A DNA stretch of 56,898 nucleotides from Clostridia bacterium (GCA_003249555.1 QKIQ01000122.1:1-56898), one strand, 5' to 3'. Numbered from the stretch's first letter, positions 17,322 through 26,016 are shown. The notes: generated from the letters alone by a model not told the origin. Translations and numbers: made by a program.

Positions 17322-17481
17322 AGATTTTTCGTATGTCTTTCAGACTGAAATTGAAATCCTGCCGATGTTACTTAATAATTGAAAATAAGCCATATGCCTA
17401 TTGCCTATGACGAGTATGCATAAAATAAAACATGATAAAATAAAGATGGGTTGAGGGCTATTGATGTGGCATTCAAAAGAA

Positions 17482-18405
17482 TTAATCCCACTCAATTTTT
17501 TCAATACCTTTCGGATACCACTCTGCTGCCTGTCTGATGCTTTTTTCCATAGACATGCCGGCTCCGGCGAGTGCGACAATACTGTTACAATGCGTGGCTT
17601 CGCCTTGATACGGTTCAATAGAAAGGTGTGCGCCCACACAATCGACGAGCGACAATTGACCTTCAAGGCATACAAAGCCCTTAATGCGCAGTGTATCTTC
17701 AATAAACATACTGATGAAGCTGTGAAGCTGTTTATTGGTCATCGTATCGTTAATGACGATCAGCATTTTCTGCAGGCTGACATCCTTTAAATGATAAGCG
17801 GGGCCTTCGTTGTTTTTCGCATTGTCTCTGATGTCTTTCAGCCAATCCATTTCAATACGGCCAAACGTCGTCCGTCGGATTGTGGCATTAGGCTGATTTT
17901 GGCGGATTAACGATTCCGCTTCCAAAAGCGCTTCTTCGGACGCGATATCGGATTTGTTGATAAGCACCAGATCCGCGGCAGCAAGCTGCTTTTTGGTTAC
18001 GCGTACAGTGGTAAGAACTTTTTTTATATTGACTGCGTCCACAAGACAGACACATCCCATATACGTGATGCTTTCAAAGCGTTTGGTATGCTCGAGTATT
18101 GTTTCCATGCCAGACGGGTCAGACAATCCTGACGTTTCAACAAGTATAATGTCAGGATTGTCGTTGACCGCCTGCGAAAGCGCATTTTCAAACTGATCCA
18201 AACGACAGGAGCAGAAAATCGAACCGTTACTGATTTCCTCAACCTGCGCTCCCGATTCTTTTATTAACGTACCGTCAATGCCTTCTTTGCCGAACTCATT
18301 GACAATCACCTTAAACCGGTATTGTGCGTGCTGCCGAATAAAGTTTTTCAAAAAAGTTGTCTTGCCGGCTCCCAAAAAACCGGTGACGAGATATAGCTTG
18401 ATCAT
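17482..18405 (-). CDS. COG0523 (CobW/HypB/UreG-type) GTPase
   Basis: This 307-residue protein has the G3E-family P-loop GFLGAGKTT (residues 9-17), the metal-site region SIFCSCR (the CxC version of the family's CXCC motif), ETSGLSDP, and INKSD for guanine recognition. COG0523 GTPases deliver or handle metals such as cobalt or zinc, or service metallo-cofactor enzymes. It begins 20 bases after the stop of the URO-D/thioredoxin gene and is under the same cobalamin riboswitch. It is therefore most likely an activator or cobalt/corrinoid chaperone for that methyltransferase-like partner. The histidine-rich C-terminal stretch of many CobW proteins is absent. Confidence 0.85.
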   Translation of the reverse strand: MIKLYLVTGFLGAGKTTFLKNFIRQHAQYRFKVIVNEFGKEGIDGTLIKESGAQVEEISNGSIFCSCRLDQFENALSQAVNDNPDIILVETSGLSDPSGMETILEHTKRFESITYMGCVCLVDAVNIKKVLTTVRVTKKQLAAADLVLINKSDIASEEALLEAESLIRQNQPNATIRRTTFGRIEMDWLKDIRDNAKNNEGPAYHLKDVSLQKMLIVINDTMTNKQLHSFISMFIEDTLRIKGFVCLEGQLSLVDCVGAHLSIEPYQGEATHCNSIVALAGAGMSMEKSIRQAAEWYPKGIEKIEWD

Positions 18406-18425
18406 GCGCTTTTAAGGCTCCTCAT

Positions 18426-19787
18426 TTATTTCATGACTGATTCAATCGCCGCGAACAGTTCTTCTCTGCTGGGGATGATCGAAGAGAACTTAAGCTCGCC
18501 GTTGATATAGATGGAGGGAAGGTTCTTCACGCCCATCTTCTTGCACCTAGCAATGTTTTCCTTTTCAGTGAACTTGTATTCCACCATGTCAATGTTGCTG
18601 CCGAAATGGTCTTTGCCCTTTTGCGCCGCACCCATCATGTATGTACATGCTGCGCATGTCGCGGAATCCAGCGTAAACACCTCGACGAGCGGACGGCTGA
18701 GGTTGGCGTAATCCGGAAGTTCAACATCAATATCATCATCCGCGGCGACATAGTTTTCGATCATCTTGCGCGTGTCTTCGGTATTCAGCACAGCCTGCGC
18801 CACGCCGATTGTGTTTTCGATTGGCACGCTATACGGCATATCGCAGCCCGGTGCAACGATAAGGTTTGTTTTGTTTTCGATGCGGTCCAGCATATCCACA
18901 ACGTATTTCATGTTGTCCTGCTGTGTGCCGTGCAGCATCACGGTGGTGAGCGGAATGTTACCGCCGATCGTGACATTGTATTTATCTGTGATGTTTTTCG
19001 CCGCCACAATATCCACGTTTTCATCTACAGAGATAGAATCGGGATTTGTCTTGCACATCACTTCAATGTTCCTTGTGGCATCGCCGCAGACAAAGAATGA
19101 TGAAAAAGCGCCTTTTTCACGGATATAGCTGAACAGCGCGCTGAACGGTTCGTGCAGGAATTCTTCAAAATGCGCAGACGAAATCTGCGAGACCAGCGGA
19201 TCAACCACGGCGATTACGTCCATACCTGCTTCTACGAAAAGATCAACCATGTTCTTTGCCGCCGCAAGACAGAAATTAAGAAGATCTTTTACGTACTGCT
19301 CGTCGTCGAACATATCCATAAATATGTCGTTTCCGCGCAGATGTGACGCAAGTGTAAACGGCCCGCAGATAAGCCCATACAGCGCTGTCACCGAACCGAC
19401 TTCCTTCTTCATGCGGCGCATCACATCCAGCACCATGGGAAGACGCCCGTCGTCCTTGCCGGGCAGTGTGCAAAGGCAGGGGATCTGTGTGGTTTCAGAA
19501 AGCGGATGGGTCTTCACCGACGGAGGGCCGTCTGTTGTCCATACGAGCTCACAACCCAGTATCTCTGCTTCAATTTGCAAATCGAACACCACGGGCTGGC
19601 CGCTTGGCTTATAAAGACGGTTTACTTCCATTAGAGCTTTAAAAAGCTTATCGCCGTCAGTGAGAACTTCGGTTGCGTCGTAGCCGACGAGTTTTCCTGC
19701 ATGAACGCCCGCGAAGGGTACCCACGGGATTTCATCCGTCTTTTCATGCTTAAGTACTGAAAATAGTAATTCTTTTGGGTTCTGCAT
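18426..19787 (-). CDS. URO-D methyltransferase-like protein fused to a thioredoxin-like domain
   Basis: The 453-residue product has two parts. Residues about 1-345 form a URO-D/MtaA-type barrel with PWVPFAGVHAGKLVG, LICGPFTLASHLRG, FFVCGDATRNIE, IGGNIPL and VAPGCDMPYSVPIEN, as in corrinoid-dependent methyltransferases. Residues about 365-453 form a thioredoxin-like domain with a CAAC active-site motif and a later cis-proline region, LPSIYINGE. It is preceded by a cobalamin riboswitch and AAAGGAGA, and followed by a COG0523 GTPase gene. The likely role is methyl transfer involving a corrinoid, with the redox domain keeping a thiol, metal or corrinoid active. No separate corrinoid-binding protein gene is present. 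Confidence 0.85.
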   Translation of the reverse strand: MQNPKELLFSVLKHEKTDEIPWVPFAGVHAGKLVGYDATEVLTDGDKLFKALMEVNRLYKPSGQPVVFDLQIEAEILGCELVWTTDGPPSVKTHPLSETTQIPCLCTLPGKDDGRLPMVLDVMRRMKKEVGSVTALYGLICGPFTLASHLRGNDIFMDMFDDEQYVKDLLNFCLAAAKNMVDLFVEAGMDVIAVVDPLVSQISSAHFEEFLHEPFSALFSYIREKGAFSSFFVCGDATRNIEVMCKTNPDSISVDENVDIVAAKNITDKYNVTIGGNIPLTTVMLHGTQQDNMKYVVDMLDRIENKTNLIVAPGCDMPYSVPIENTIGVAQAVLNTEDTRKMIENYVAADDDIDVELPDYANLSRPLVEVFTLDSATCAACTYMMGAAQKGKDHFGSNIDMVEYKFTEKENIARCKKMGVKNLPSIYINGELKFSSIIPSREELFAAIESVMK

Positions 19788-19866
19788 AGTTTTATCTCCT
19801 TTTCGTTTTACCTGTCAGCAGGGTACAAAAAACAAATCCCTTTCCCACCGTAAGGTTTTTTAAGAC

Positions 19867-20040
19867 TTCTTTTCAGGCAGATATTCCGGCTGAGGGTCAT
19901 CTGGAGCTGAGCGCCTTCCCGGCAGCTTTTTCTGCCAGTGGCTGGTTTAAAAACCAGCTCTTCCATCACCATTACGGCAGCGGGGGCTGCGCCTGATTTT
20001 CACATGCTTTCCTGTCGGCCTTGGTGGCCCCTGAAAAGAA
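19867..20040 (-). ncRNA. Cobalamin riboswitch
   Basis: On the - strand the RNA begins and ends with a perfect 11-bp P1 stem: TTCTTTTCAGG (20040-20030) with CCTGAAAAGAA (19877-19867). Inside are the cobalamin-aptamer signatures GTGAAAATC, GCAGCCCCCGCTGCCGTAATG, GCCGGGAAGGCG, GATGACCCTCAGCCGGAAT and CTGCCTG. Downstream, CCTTAC...GAAAGG followed by GATTTGTTTTTT can act as the terminator of an expression platform, and the ribosome site AAAGGAGA lies near 19795. A - strand TATAAT at 20062-20067 is a likely -10. Cobalamin should switch off the URO-D/thioredoxin gene and the COG0523 GTPase gene. Confidence 0.92.
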
Positions 20041-20313
20041 TCATCTTTTTTTATTGTCTTAATTATACGATGCTATATTCAATCCTTATAGCAAAATCAT
20101 TTGACGTTTTGTAATTTTATATGATGTTTTGACATTGTATGCTTGATTTCTGTTGTATTGACTGCTTAAGAACATGATATATGTCATATGTGAATATAAA
20201 TAGGGTACCTTAATGTGAGCAAGTACGGAACATTTCCAATGGACATTTCGTCTTCTCATTGGGAACATCGCAGTAAAAGTGACGCACGACATTGTAAAAA
20301 ATTCTATAAAGGG

Positions 20314-20342
20314 TTGCTTGTCGTGAAAAGAGAAGATATAAT
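20314..20342 (+). promoter_or_regulatory. Promoter of the LCP protein gene
   Basis: TTGCTT (20314-20319) and TATAAT (20337-20342) are 17 bases apart and give a leader of about 150 bases before the ATG at 20497. The remaining gap back to the riboswitch (20068-20313) is AT-rich with no recognised gene. Confidence 0.5.
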
Positions 20343-20496
20343 GACAGATGTCGTAAAACATTAAATGACAATACGGTTTAGGTGTTAACTGGCGCTGTTG
20401 GTATTTGTGTGAAGCAAAGTCTTAAATACAATGGGCAGTAGCTGTATTATTTGAACTTTGAGCGCTTTTTAGGCGTGTAGAATATAGGAGTGCGTA

Positions 20497-22800
20497 ATGA
20501 GTAAGAAGAACAACGGGGCAGACAACGAAGCGGTCAACACCGAAGCAAATGAGAATAATATGGGAAGTGCGCAAACGCAAGCTGAAGAAGACCCAAAAGG
20601 CGATACTGTTGATGCCGGACAGACAGGCGATGATAGCGTGAGCGAGCCGGAAATGACGGATGTGCAAAGCACGGGTGATGGCGGTGCTAATGAAGAACAG
20701 CAAGCAGCGGACGATGAAACAAAAATATCCCATAACGAACCCCAAATTTCCGATACAATAGAAAACGATACAATAGAAAACGATACAATAGAAAACGATA
20801 CAATAGAAAACGAAGATGGGCAAGCTGAGGCGGATATTTCCGATACAATAGAAGTTATGCCAAAGAAAATGGCATTCAAATGGCCGTGGAAACGCAAGCA
20901 GGCGCAGACAGCGGACGATCAAGATGACGATCAGGAGAATTCGGGCGAAAGCGAAGCCGAGGCCGCGGCGGATGAGCAGCTGAGCGATACGGAAGAAGAG
21001 CAAAATATGGCTGCGGATAATATAGACGAAGAGAGCGCACCTCAAAAGGGTATCAAGCGTTTATGGCCATGGAAGAAAAAATCAGAAGGTGCCGAGGCCG
21101 TGAAAAAGCCGAGGGAGCCGTGGAGCAACAAGAAAAAGGTGATCGTATCTGTCCTTGCGGCTGTGCTTGCGGTGATGATCGGTGGGGGTGCTTATGCATA
21201 TTCCATTTGGGCTAACCCGATGGGTCAGTTTGAGAAAATTTCACAGCAGGTAACGCCTGAGCCGGCGGCGACGCAAGCGCCGGACGGAACCCAAGGGCCC
21301 ACGCCGACGATTGACCCTTACGACGAGCTGGTCGCAAAGGCGGATTTTGGTCTGCTGGATAACATCGTCAACATCATGCTGATCGGTGTGGATCACTCGG
21401 TGGAGCGCGATGACTGGGGCGGCAAAGAGGCCTTCCATTCGGACGTGATGATCGTGCTGTCTGTGAACACCGATACAAAAGAAGTCAGCATGATTTCGCT
21501 GCCGCGCGATACTTATGCCAAAATACCGGGTGTGGGCGGCATATATAAGCTCAACGCATCCATCGACTGCGGTGGCGGCTGGCCGACAGAGGGCGGATTC
21601 CAAAAGGTCTGTGAAGCGGCCTCGTGGATGCTTGGCGACATTCCCGTAGAGTATTATTACGCGGTAGATATGAACGCCGTGAAGGGGCTTGTGGACGCGA
21701 TCGGCGGTGTGGACTTCGATCTGGATATCGATTTTAATATTATGGGACGCTATTATGAAGCGGGGTACCAGCATATGGACGGGCAGGCAGTGCTCGATTT
21801 TCTGCGCGTGAGAAAGCCGCAGAATTTGCCCAAAGGAGAATCGGGTGATCTAAATCGCATTGACCGTCAGAAGAGAATGCTGATCGCGATATACGATAAA
21901 CTGAAGGAATCGAACCTGCTGGCTTCTCTGCCGGATATTCTTGGCGCGTTCGACGGCAATCTTTATACAAATACCACACTGAATCAGACCGCAGCGCTAG
22001 CGGCGTATGCGTATCAGGTGCCCAGTGACAACATTTATATGTATTCCATGGGCGGAAATTATGATTACGGCATATTTGGCTGGAACTTTGTGCTTACTGA
22101 TCAGGAAGATCGTGTGGAGCTGATCAAGAAGATTTACGGGGTGGATGTGCCGCAATACAAGGATTATTCCCCAAGTTCCGCCAAAAAACTGTGGCAGTCT
22201 ATGCTGGCGAAGGACTTTCGAAAAAAGGCAAAGCCGATATTGAATCAGGTGAAAGCGATACTGGATGCAGATGCGGCGCTGCCGCCATATCCGACACCGA
22301 CACCTGTACCGACACCTGTACCGACACCGACGGCAACGGCGACACCGACACCTGTACCGACAGAGACGCAAGGAACAACGCCGACGCCGACAACAACAGA
22401 GACGCAAGGAACAACGCCGACGCCGACAACAACAGAGACGCAAGGAACAACGCCGCCGACGACGTCTGAAGAGGGGGAATCATCAGGCGGCACAGGATCG
22501 ACCAGCCCAATGCTTGCATTTAAGACAATTGACATACCGTATCAGGCTGTTGTGATCGACCCCACGCCCGACCCGGCAAACTATCGCAAATACTTCGATG
22601 ATGTGTGGGCGCTGTATAACAAGACGGTGGATGAGTATAACAAGCTTGGCACGCTTAAGTCGACAAATGAATTGGAGGCTGTCAATGAGCAGGCACGATT
22701 GGATATTCAGACGCTGTGCGCGATGTTTGGCATCAAAGTGCCGGACTGGGATGTGAACTATGAAAGAGAGAGCAACGAAATATTCGTCGACTTTAACTAA
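20497..22800 (+). CDS. LytR-CpsA-Psr (LCP) family cell-wall glycopolymer transferase
   Basis: This 767-residue membrane protein has an unusually long acidic cytoplasmic N-terminus (about 210 residues, including four DTIEN repeats), one membrane helix (about 213-236) and an extracellular LCP domain (about 295-470) with HSDVMIVLSVN, SLPRDTYAKIPG, KLNAS, NAVKGLVDAIGGVDF and FLRVRK. A Pro/Thr-rich linker with three TETQGTTPTPTT repeats and a C-terminal domain of about 110 residues follow. LCP enzymes transfer lipid-linked polymers to peptidoglycan. The cytoplasmic part carries two basic WPWK patches (near residues 129 and 190), which may bind membrane or partners. GGAG precedes the ATG and a strong terminator follows. 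Confidence 0.9.
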   Translation: MSKKNNGADNEAVNTEANENNMGSAQTQAEEDPKGDTVDAGQTGDDSVSEPEMTDVQSTGDGGANEEQQAADDETKISHNEPQISDTIENDTIENDTIENDTIENEDGQAEADISDTIEVMPKKMAFKWPWKRKQAQTADDQDDDQENSGESEAEAAADEQLSDTEEEQNMAADNIDEESAPQKGIKRLWPWKKKSEGAEAVKKPREPWSNKKKVIVSVLAAVLAVMIGGGAYAYSIWANPMGQFEKISQQVTPEPAATQAPDGTQGPTPTIDPYDELVAKADFGLLDNIVNIMLIGVDHSVERDDWGGKEAFHSDVMIVLSVNTDTKEVSMISLPRDTYAKIPGVGGIYKLNASIDCGGGWPTEGGFQKVCEAASWMLGDIPVEYYYAVDMNAVKGLVDAIGGVDFDLDIDFNIMGRYYEAGYQHMDGQAVLDFLRVRKPQNLPKGESGDLNRIDRQKRMLIAIYDKLKESNLLASLPDILGAFDGNLYTNTTLNQTAALAAYAYQVPSDNIYMYSMGGNYDYGIFGWNFVLTDQEDRVELIKKIYGVDVPQYKDYSPSSAKKLWQSMLAKDFRKKAKPILNQVKAILDADAALPPYPTPTPVPTPVPTPTATATPTPVPTETQGTTPTPTTTETQGTTPTPTTTETQGTTPPTTSEEGESSGGTGSTSPMLAFKTIDIPYQAVVIDPTPDPANYRKYFDDVWALYNKTVDEYNKLGTLKSTNELEAVNEQARLDIQTLCAMFGIKVPDWDVNYERESNEIFVDFN
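20752..20811 (+). repeat. Four tandem 15-bp coding repeats (DTIEN)
   Basis: GATACAATAGAAAAC occurs four times with no base change, encoding four DTIEN units in the cytoplasmic region of the LCP protein. A partial fifth copy, GATACAATAGAAG, lies near 20843. Perfect identity suggests recent slippage. Confidence 0.92.
22360..22455 (+). repeat. 36-bp coding tandem repeat (TETQGTTPTPTT)
   Basis: A 36-base unit starting ACAGAGACGCAAGGAACAAC recurs at 22360, 22396 and 22432, the third copy being partial. It encodes an extracellular Pro/Thr linker of the LCP protein and follows a shorter PTPVPT-type repeat (22285-22355). Confidence 0.9.
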
Positions 22801-22810
22801 ATAGGATGAG

Positions 22811-22838
22811 AGCTCCTTGCGAAAGCGGGGAGCTTTTT
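22811..22838 (+). terminator. Terminator of the LCP gene
   Basis: AGCTCCTTGC and GCGGGGAGCT pair over 10 positions (two GU pairs) around a GAAA tetraloop, followed by five T. Confidence 0.9.
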
Positions 22839-22881
22839 CAAATGGATCGAAGAGGCAGCCTTGTGTATGACAGCATGTCAC

Positions 22882-22911
22882 TTGTATCTTTGCATTAAGT
22901 ACGCGTATAAT
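22882..22911 (+). promoter_or_regulatory. Promoter of the lysoplasmalogenase-like gene
   Basis: TTGTAT (22882-22887) and TATAAT (22906-22911) are 18 bases apart. A second, extended -10-like sequence, TGGTATAGT, follows at 22914-22922. Confidence 0.5.
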
Positions 22912-22970
22912 GATGGTATAGTTAACCAAATTCAATAAAATGAAGAAATTAATAAATAAGGGGTGCCGTT

Positions 22971-23648
22971 ATGATAAGTGAATACACTTTGGTTTCGGGC
23001 GGTGTTTTTATGCTTGATGTCATTATGCATCTTGCTGCGATTGGCAAGCGCAAAGAAGGGCTGCGGCGAGTGACCAAGGTGCTCCTTATGCCGCTGCTGG
23101 CGGTTTGTTTCCTGTTCATTTGGCGTGATGCAGGAGGTAAGCCTGTGCCTTGGCTCGTTATAGCGGCTCTGCTATTTGGCTGCGCGGGAGACAAATGCCT
23201 TATTCACCACCATCATGCTGTCGGCTTTCCTTTGGGGCTTGCCGCCTTTGCGGTCGGTCATGTGCTATATATCCTGCAGATGCTTGAGCTTATCGTGATG
23301 CCCGAATGGTGGATTATTGTATTGCTTGCTTTAGTATATGGTGCGGGCGTTATGGTCACATTCAAAAAGCTGCTCCCGTATCTGCCGGGAAAGCTGCGTT
23401 ACGGCTGTCTGCTTTATACGATATTGCTGAGCGCATTCAGCGCAACGGCGGCAGTGGGTGTTTTCACAAGCTTCTCATTCGGTGCGGTTTGTCTGTTCGC
23501 GGGTACGCTTATGTTTTTGCTTTCCGATACAGTCCTTTCGTTTGAGATATTCAAGGGCGAAACAAAAAACGGCAATCTCAAAGTGATGATTACCTACATC
23601 GCCGCTCAGATGATGATAGCCGCAGGATTCTTTCTTAGGATGATATGA
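22971..23648 (+). CDS. Lysoplasmalogenase-like YhhN family membrane protein
   Basis: This 225-residue protein has about eight membrane helices and the two acidic motifs of the YhhN/TMEM86 family: GCAGDKCL (residues 64-71) and LLSDTVL (near 183). Members hydrolyse the vinyl-ether bond of lysoplasmalogens. Plasmalogens are common lipids in anaerobic Clostridia, so the role fits the host. AAGGGG precedes the ATG. It is a single-gene unit behind its own promoter. The assignment rests on motif pattern and topology; activity in bacteria of this family is only partly studied. Confidence 0.75.
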   Translation: MISEYTLVSGGVFMLDVIMHLAAIGKRKEGLRRVTKVLLMPLLAVCFLFIWRDAGGKPVPWLVIAALLFGCAGDKCLIHHHHAVGFPLGLAAFAVGHVLYILQMLELIVMPEWWIIVLLALVYGAGVMVTFKKLLPYLPGKLRYGCLLYTILLSAFSATAAVGVFTSFSFGAVCLFAGTLMFLLSDTVLSFEIFKGETKNGNLKVMITYIAAQMMIAAGFFLRMI

Positions 23649-23672
23649 CTTTGCGTATAAACGTGCTGTGTA

Positions 23673-23701
23673 TTGTTTCATACGCACATACGTATTATAC
23701 T
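23673..23701 (+). promoter_or_regulatory. Promoter of the AraC-type regulator gene
   Basis: TTGTTT (23673-23678) and TATACT (23696-23701) are 17 bases apart, about 110 bases before the GTG start at 23816. Confidence 0.5.
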
Positions 23702-23815
23702 GTTACAAAGGCGGGCAGGGCATATCTAACAAAATGTTTGTCTGCCTGAGTATGTTGCTCCGATCTTTCGCGTTTTTGATTGCAGGAGCAATAAAAATGA
23801 GTTCGAGGCGAGCAA

Positions 23816-24877
23816 GTGAAGGATTATATGACAGCAGCGGAGGCATCAAAGAAGTGGGGCATCAGCGTCCGCCGGATTCAGTATTTGTGCAGTCACAGAC
23901 GCATACCGAATGTGATACAGCTGGGGCGCTGTTGGGGCATTCCTAAAGATGCGAGCAAGCCGCGCGACGAACGGTGTAAGAATGATACGGATGCCGAAGG
24001 CGAGCAAGAAAAATCGGTAAGCATGCAAAAACAGCCGCTGCCCGATTTCGTGGGGGAAGATCCGTTTTTTTCGGTGTATCCATGTGATAAACTGACCATA
24101 TTTGCGGCCAAAAAACCCGCGCCGCTTTTTCGCGGCGAGTTTTCGCACTTAAGCTATGAGTTTATTATCACGCAATCGGCCGTGTCGGGAATGGTCGTCA
24201 GCGGCGAAAAAATGGACGCGGCACCGGGTATGCTGGTGGCTATCAATTCGGAGCAAATGCATGGCACACACTGTCTGGTTTCGGATGTGTCATTTTTAAG
24301 CATACAGTTTGAAAAGGAGTTTTTGGAGGAATTGCTTTACGGCATATACGGTGTGAAGCAAGCGCGTTTTGACAACACTCCCATATTATGCGGCGAAGAG
24401 ATACAAAGCCTTGTTCGGTCTTTTATTGAGGAATACGAGAGCAGGAAAGACGGCTATTTTTATATTTTAAGCAATTTAAGCGTGCAGCTCGCTGTTGCGA
24501 TATTCAGACAAACGGGAATCGCGGGGCAGCTGCATCGTTTTGCCGGTGATCAAAACGCATTTATTCAAAAAGCCATCGCGCATTTGAAGGAGAACATTGA
24601 GGAGAGTTTTTCGCTTCAGGCATTGTCTAACGCGGCGAACATGAGCAAATACAGCTTTGCGCGCAAGTTTAAGCAGATGACAGGCAAAACGCCATACGAA
24701 TATTTTATGGATATACGTATCATGAATGCGCTTGAGTATTTGAACAACGACCACTTAAAAGTTATTGACGTGGCGGTGCAATGCGGCTTTAAAAGCCATA
24801 GCCATTTTTCGCAGCAGTTTCGGCTCAGAACAGGCATGACGCCCAAGGAATACCGAAAAAAGATTCTTCGCCAGTAA
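23816..24877 (+). CDS. AraC-family regulator with extra N-terminal HTH domain
   Basis: This 353-residue protein has three parts. Residues about 5-50 form an excisionase/MerR-like helix-turn-helix (MTAAEASKKWGISVRRIQYL, then GRCWGIPKDA). Residues about 85-185 resemble the cupin-like sensor domain of AraC proteins. Residues about 250-350 hold the double HTH of the AraC/XylS family (FSLQALSNAANMSKYSFARKF and HLKVIDVAVQCGFKSHSHFS). Two distinct DNA-binding modules in one chain could bridge sites. GTG 23816 is chosen because GAGGCG lies before it; ATG 23828 is an alternative. The downstream lipoprotein gene at 25016 is a possible target, but nothing proves this. Confidence 0.85.
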   Translation: MKDYMTAAEASKKWGISVRRIQYLCSHRRIPNVIQLGRCWGIPKDASKPRDERCKNDTDAEGEQEKSVSMQKQPLPDFVGEDPFFSVYPCDKLTIFAAKKPAPLFRGEFSHLSYEFIITQSAVSGMVVSGEKMDAAPGMLVAINSEQMHGTHCLVSDVSFLSIQFEKEFLEELLYGIYGVKQARFDNTPILCGEEIQSLVRSFIEEYESRKDGYFYILSNLSVQLAVAIFRQTGIAGQLHRFAGDQNAFIQKAIAHLKENIEESFSLQALSNAANMSKYSFARKFKQMTGKTPYEYFMDIRIMNALEYLNNDHLKVIDVAVQCGFKSHSHFSQQFRLRTGMTPKEYRKKILRQ

Positions 24878-25015
24878 CCATCGCAATATTAAGACAGAAA
24901 AAAGCAATAAGCCGATAGCAGTGCCAATCAGAACGCGAGTATAATGTTTCACGCACATTGACAGCGTTATTTTTTGCTGTCGTTTTACGCATAAAAAAAG
25001 AAGGAGAAAAATTCA

Positions 25016-25936
25016 ATGAAAAAAACGTTAGCGTTAATCATGGTGCTTGTGCTCGTTGCGGCCATGGCGGCATGCGGCGCGGAGCCCAAGAACATCGGGG
25101 ATAAAATGCTTTTCACGGAGGATGAGATCAGCCAGGTAAATGAAGACAACACTGAAGGCTTTATCAACGGAGAAAAAGCAGATACGGATATGATAAAGGA
25201 CATGGAGGCTATGCTTAGCGGCGGCACCGTGGAAGGGCTGCCGGACGGTTTCCCGCAAAGTGTACCTTTATACGACGGCGCGCAGCTGATAGAGGCGGAT
25301 ACGTATGGCGACAATGGTTTTACGGTGGTCTATGCTGTGAATGCGCCCTATGAATCTGTGGTGGCGTTCTATATGACGGCTATTGCAGGAATGGATGAAT
25401 CCGGCATCGGCGAGGATGAAGCTTACTTCGAGGGTGTGGCTCTTGATGACGGCGTTTATATCAACGGCCTCACGGTTTCAGACGCCGATGGTTCCACGCA
25501 GGTGTTTATTACGCTGAAAGCCGAGACAAGCGATGCGGGCTATGACGAAGCCTCCTCTGACGATTCTTATGAATACGAAGAAACGGACGGCGGGGATTTG
25601 ATAGAGGTGGACTATGATAGCGTAACTGGAAATAATCTTGAAGACGGCTATCCTTTAAATGTTGTTCCCCTGTATGACGCGTTTAAGATTGTTGATTCAT
25701 CCAAAACGCCGAGTAACGACCTGTATATGCTGGACGGCATTACACCGCCGAATTCTTATGATGACGTCGTGGCTTTTTACAGCAGCGCGCTTGGCATATC
25801 GTCTGAATCGTTTGATTCACAGATGATGAAAACGGATGATTTTTCGGGCGAAAAGGATGGTTGGTCTTACAGCGTTTATGTGGGGGTTATGAAGGCGGGC
25901 GGCAACGTGATGATAAACATTACTATGCAAAAATAA
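25016..25936 (+). CDS. Lipoprotein with two copies of an unknown domain
   Basis: The 306-residue product begins with a signal peptide and a lipobox ending AAC, so it is a surface lipoprotein. The mature part contains two related halves: LPDGFPQSVPLYDG with YESVVAFY (about residues 80-120), and LEDGYPLNVVPLYD with YDDVVAFY (about 210-255). Each half ends in a beta-rich segment (TQVFITLK, NVMINITMQ). An acidic Asp/Ser/Tyr-rich linker joins them. The duplicated domain is unknown to me. AAGGAGAAA precedes the ATG, and a terminator follows the gene. Confidence 0.8.
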   Translation: MKKTLALIMVLVLVAAMAACGAEPKNIGDKMLFTEDEISQVNEDNTEGFINGEKADTDMIKDMEAMLSGGTVEGLPDGFPQSVPLYDGAQLIEADTYGDNGFTVVYAVNAPYESVVAFYMTAIAGMDESGIGEDEAYFEGVALDDGVYINGLTVSDADGSTQVFITLKAETSDAGYDEASSDDSYEYEETDGGDLIEVDYDSVTGNNLEDGYPLNVVPLYDAFKIVDSSKTPSNDLYMLDGITPPNSYDDVVAFYSSALGISSESFDSQMMKTDDFSGEKDGWSYSVYVGVMKAGGNVMINITMQK

Positions 25937-25968
25937 ACAGAGAATAAAAGGTGTGGTCTGCGCGGGCA

Positions 25969-26016
25969 AAGCCCGTCTTGTCCACGAATTATATTTTTAG
26001 CTTTTTTGACAATCTG
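25969..26016 (+). repeat. Copy 1 of a dispersed intergenic element ahead of a terminator
   Basis: The sequence GTCTTGTCCACGAATTAT followed by a T-rich stretch and GACAATCTGA is shared, with few changes, with 56459-56500 (GTCTTGCCCACGAATTAT ... GACAGTCTAA). In both places it stands immediately before a terminator hairpin and after a gene end. This suggests a small repeated element that includes the terminator. Confidence 0.6.

Noticed and set aside
22191-22555. Arg- and Asp/Thr-rich frames on both strands
   Set aside because: They arise from the Pro/Thr tandem repeats of the LCP gene read in other frames.
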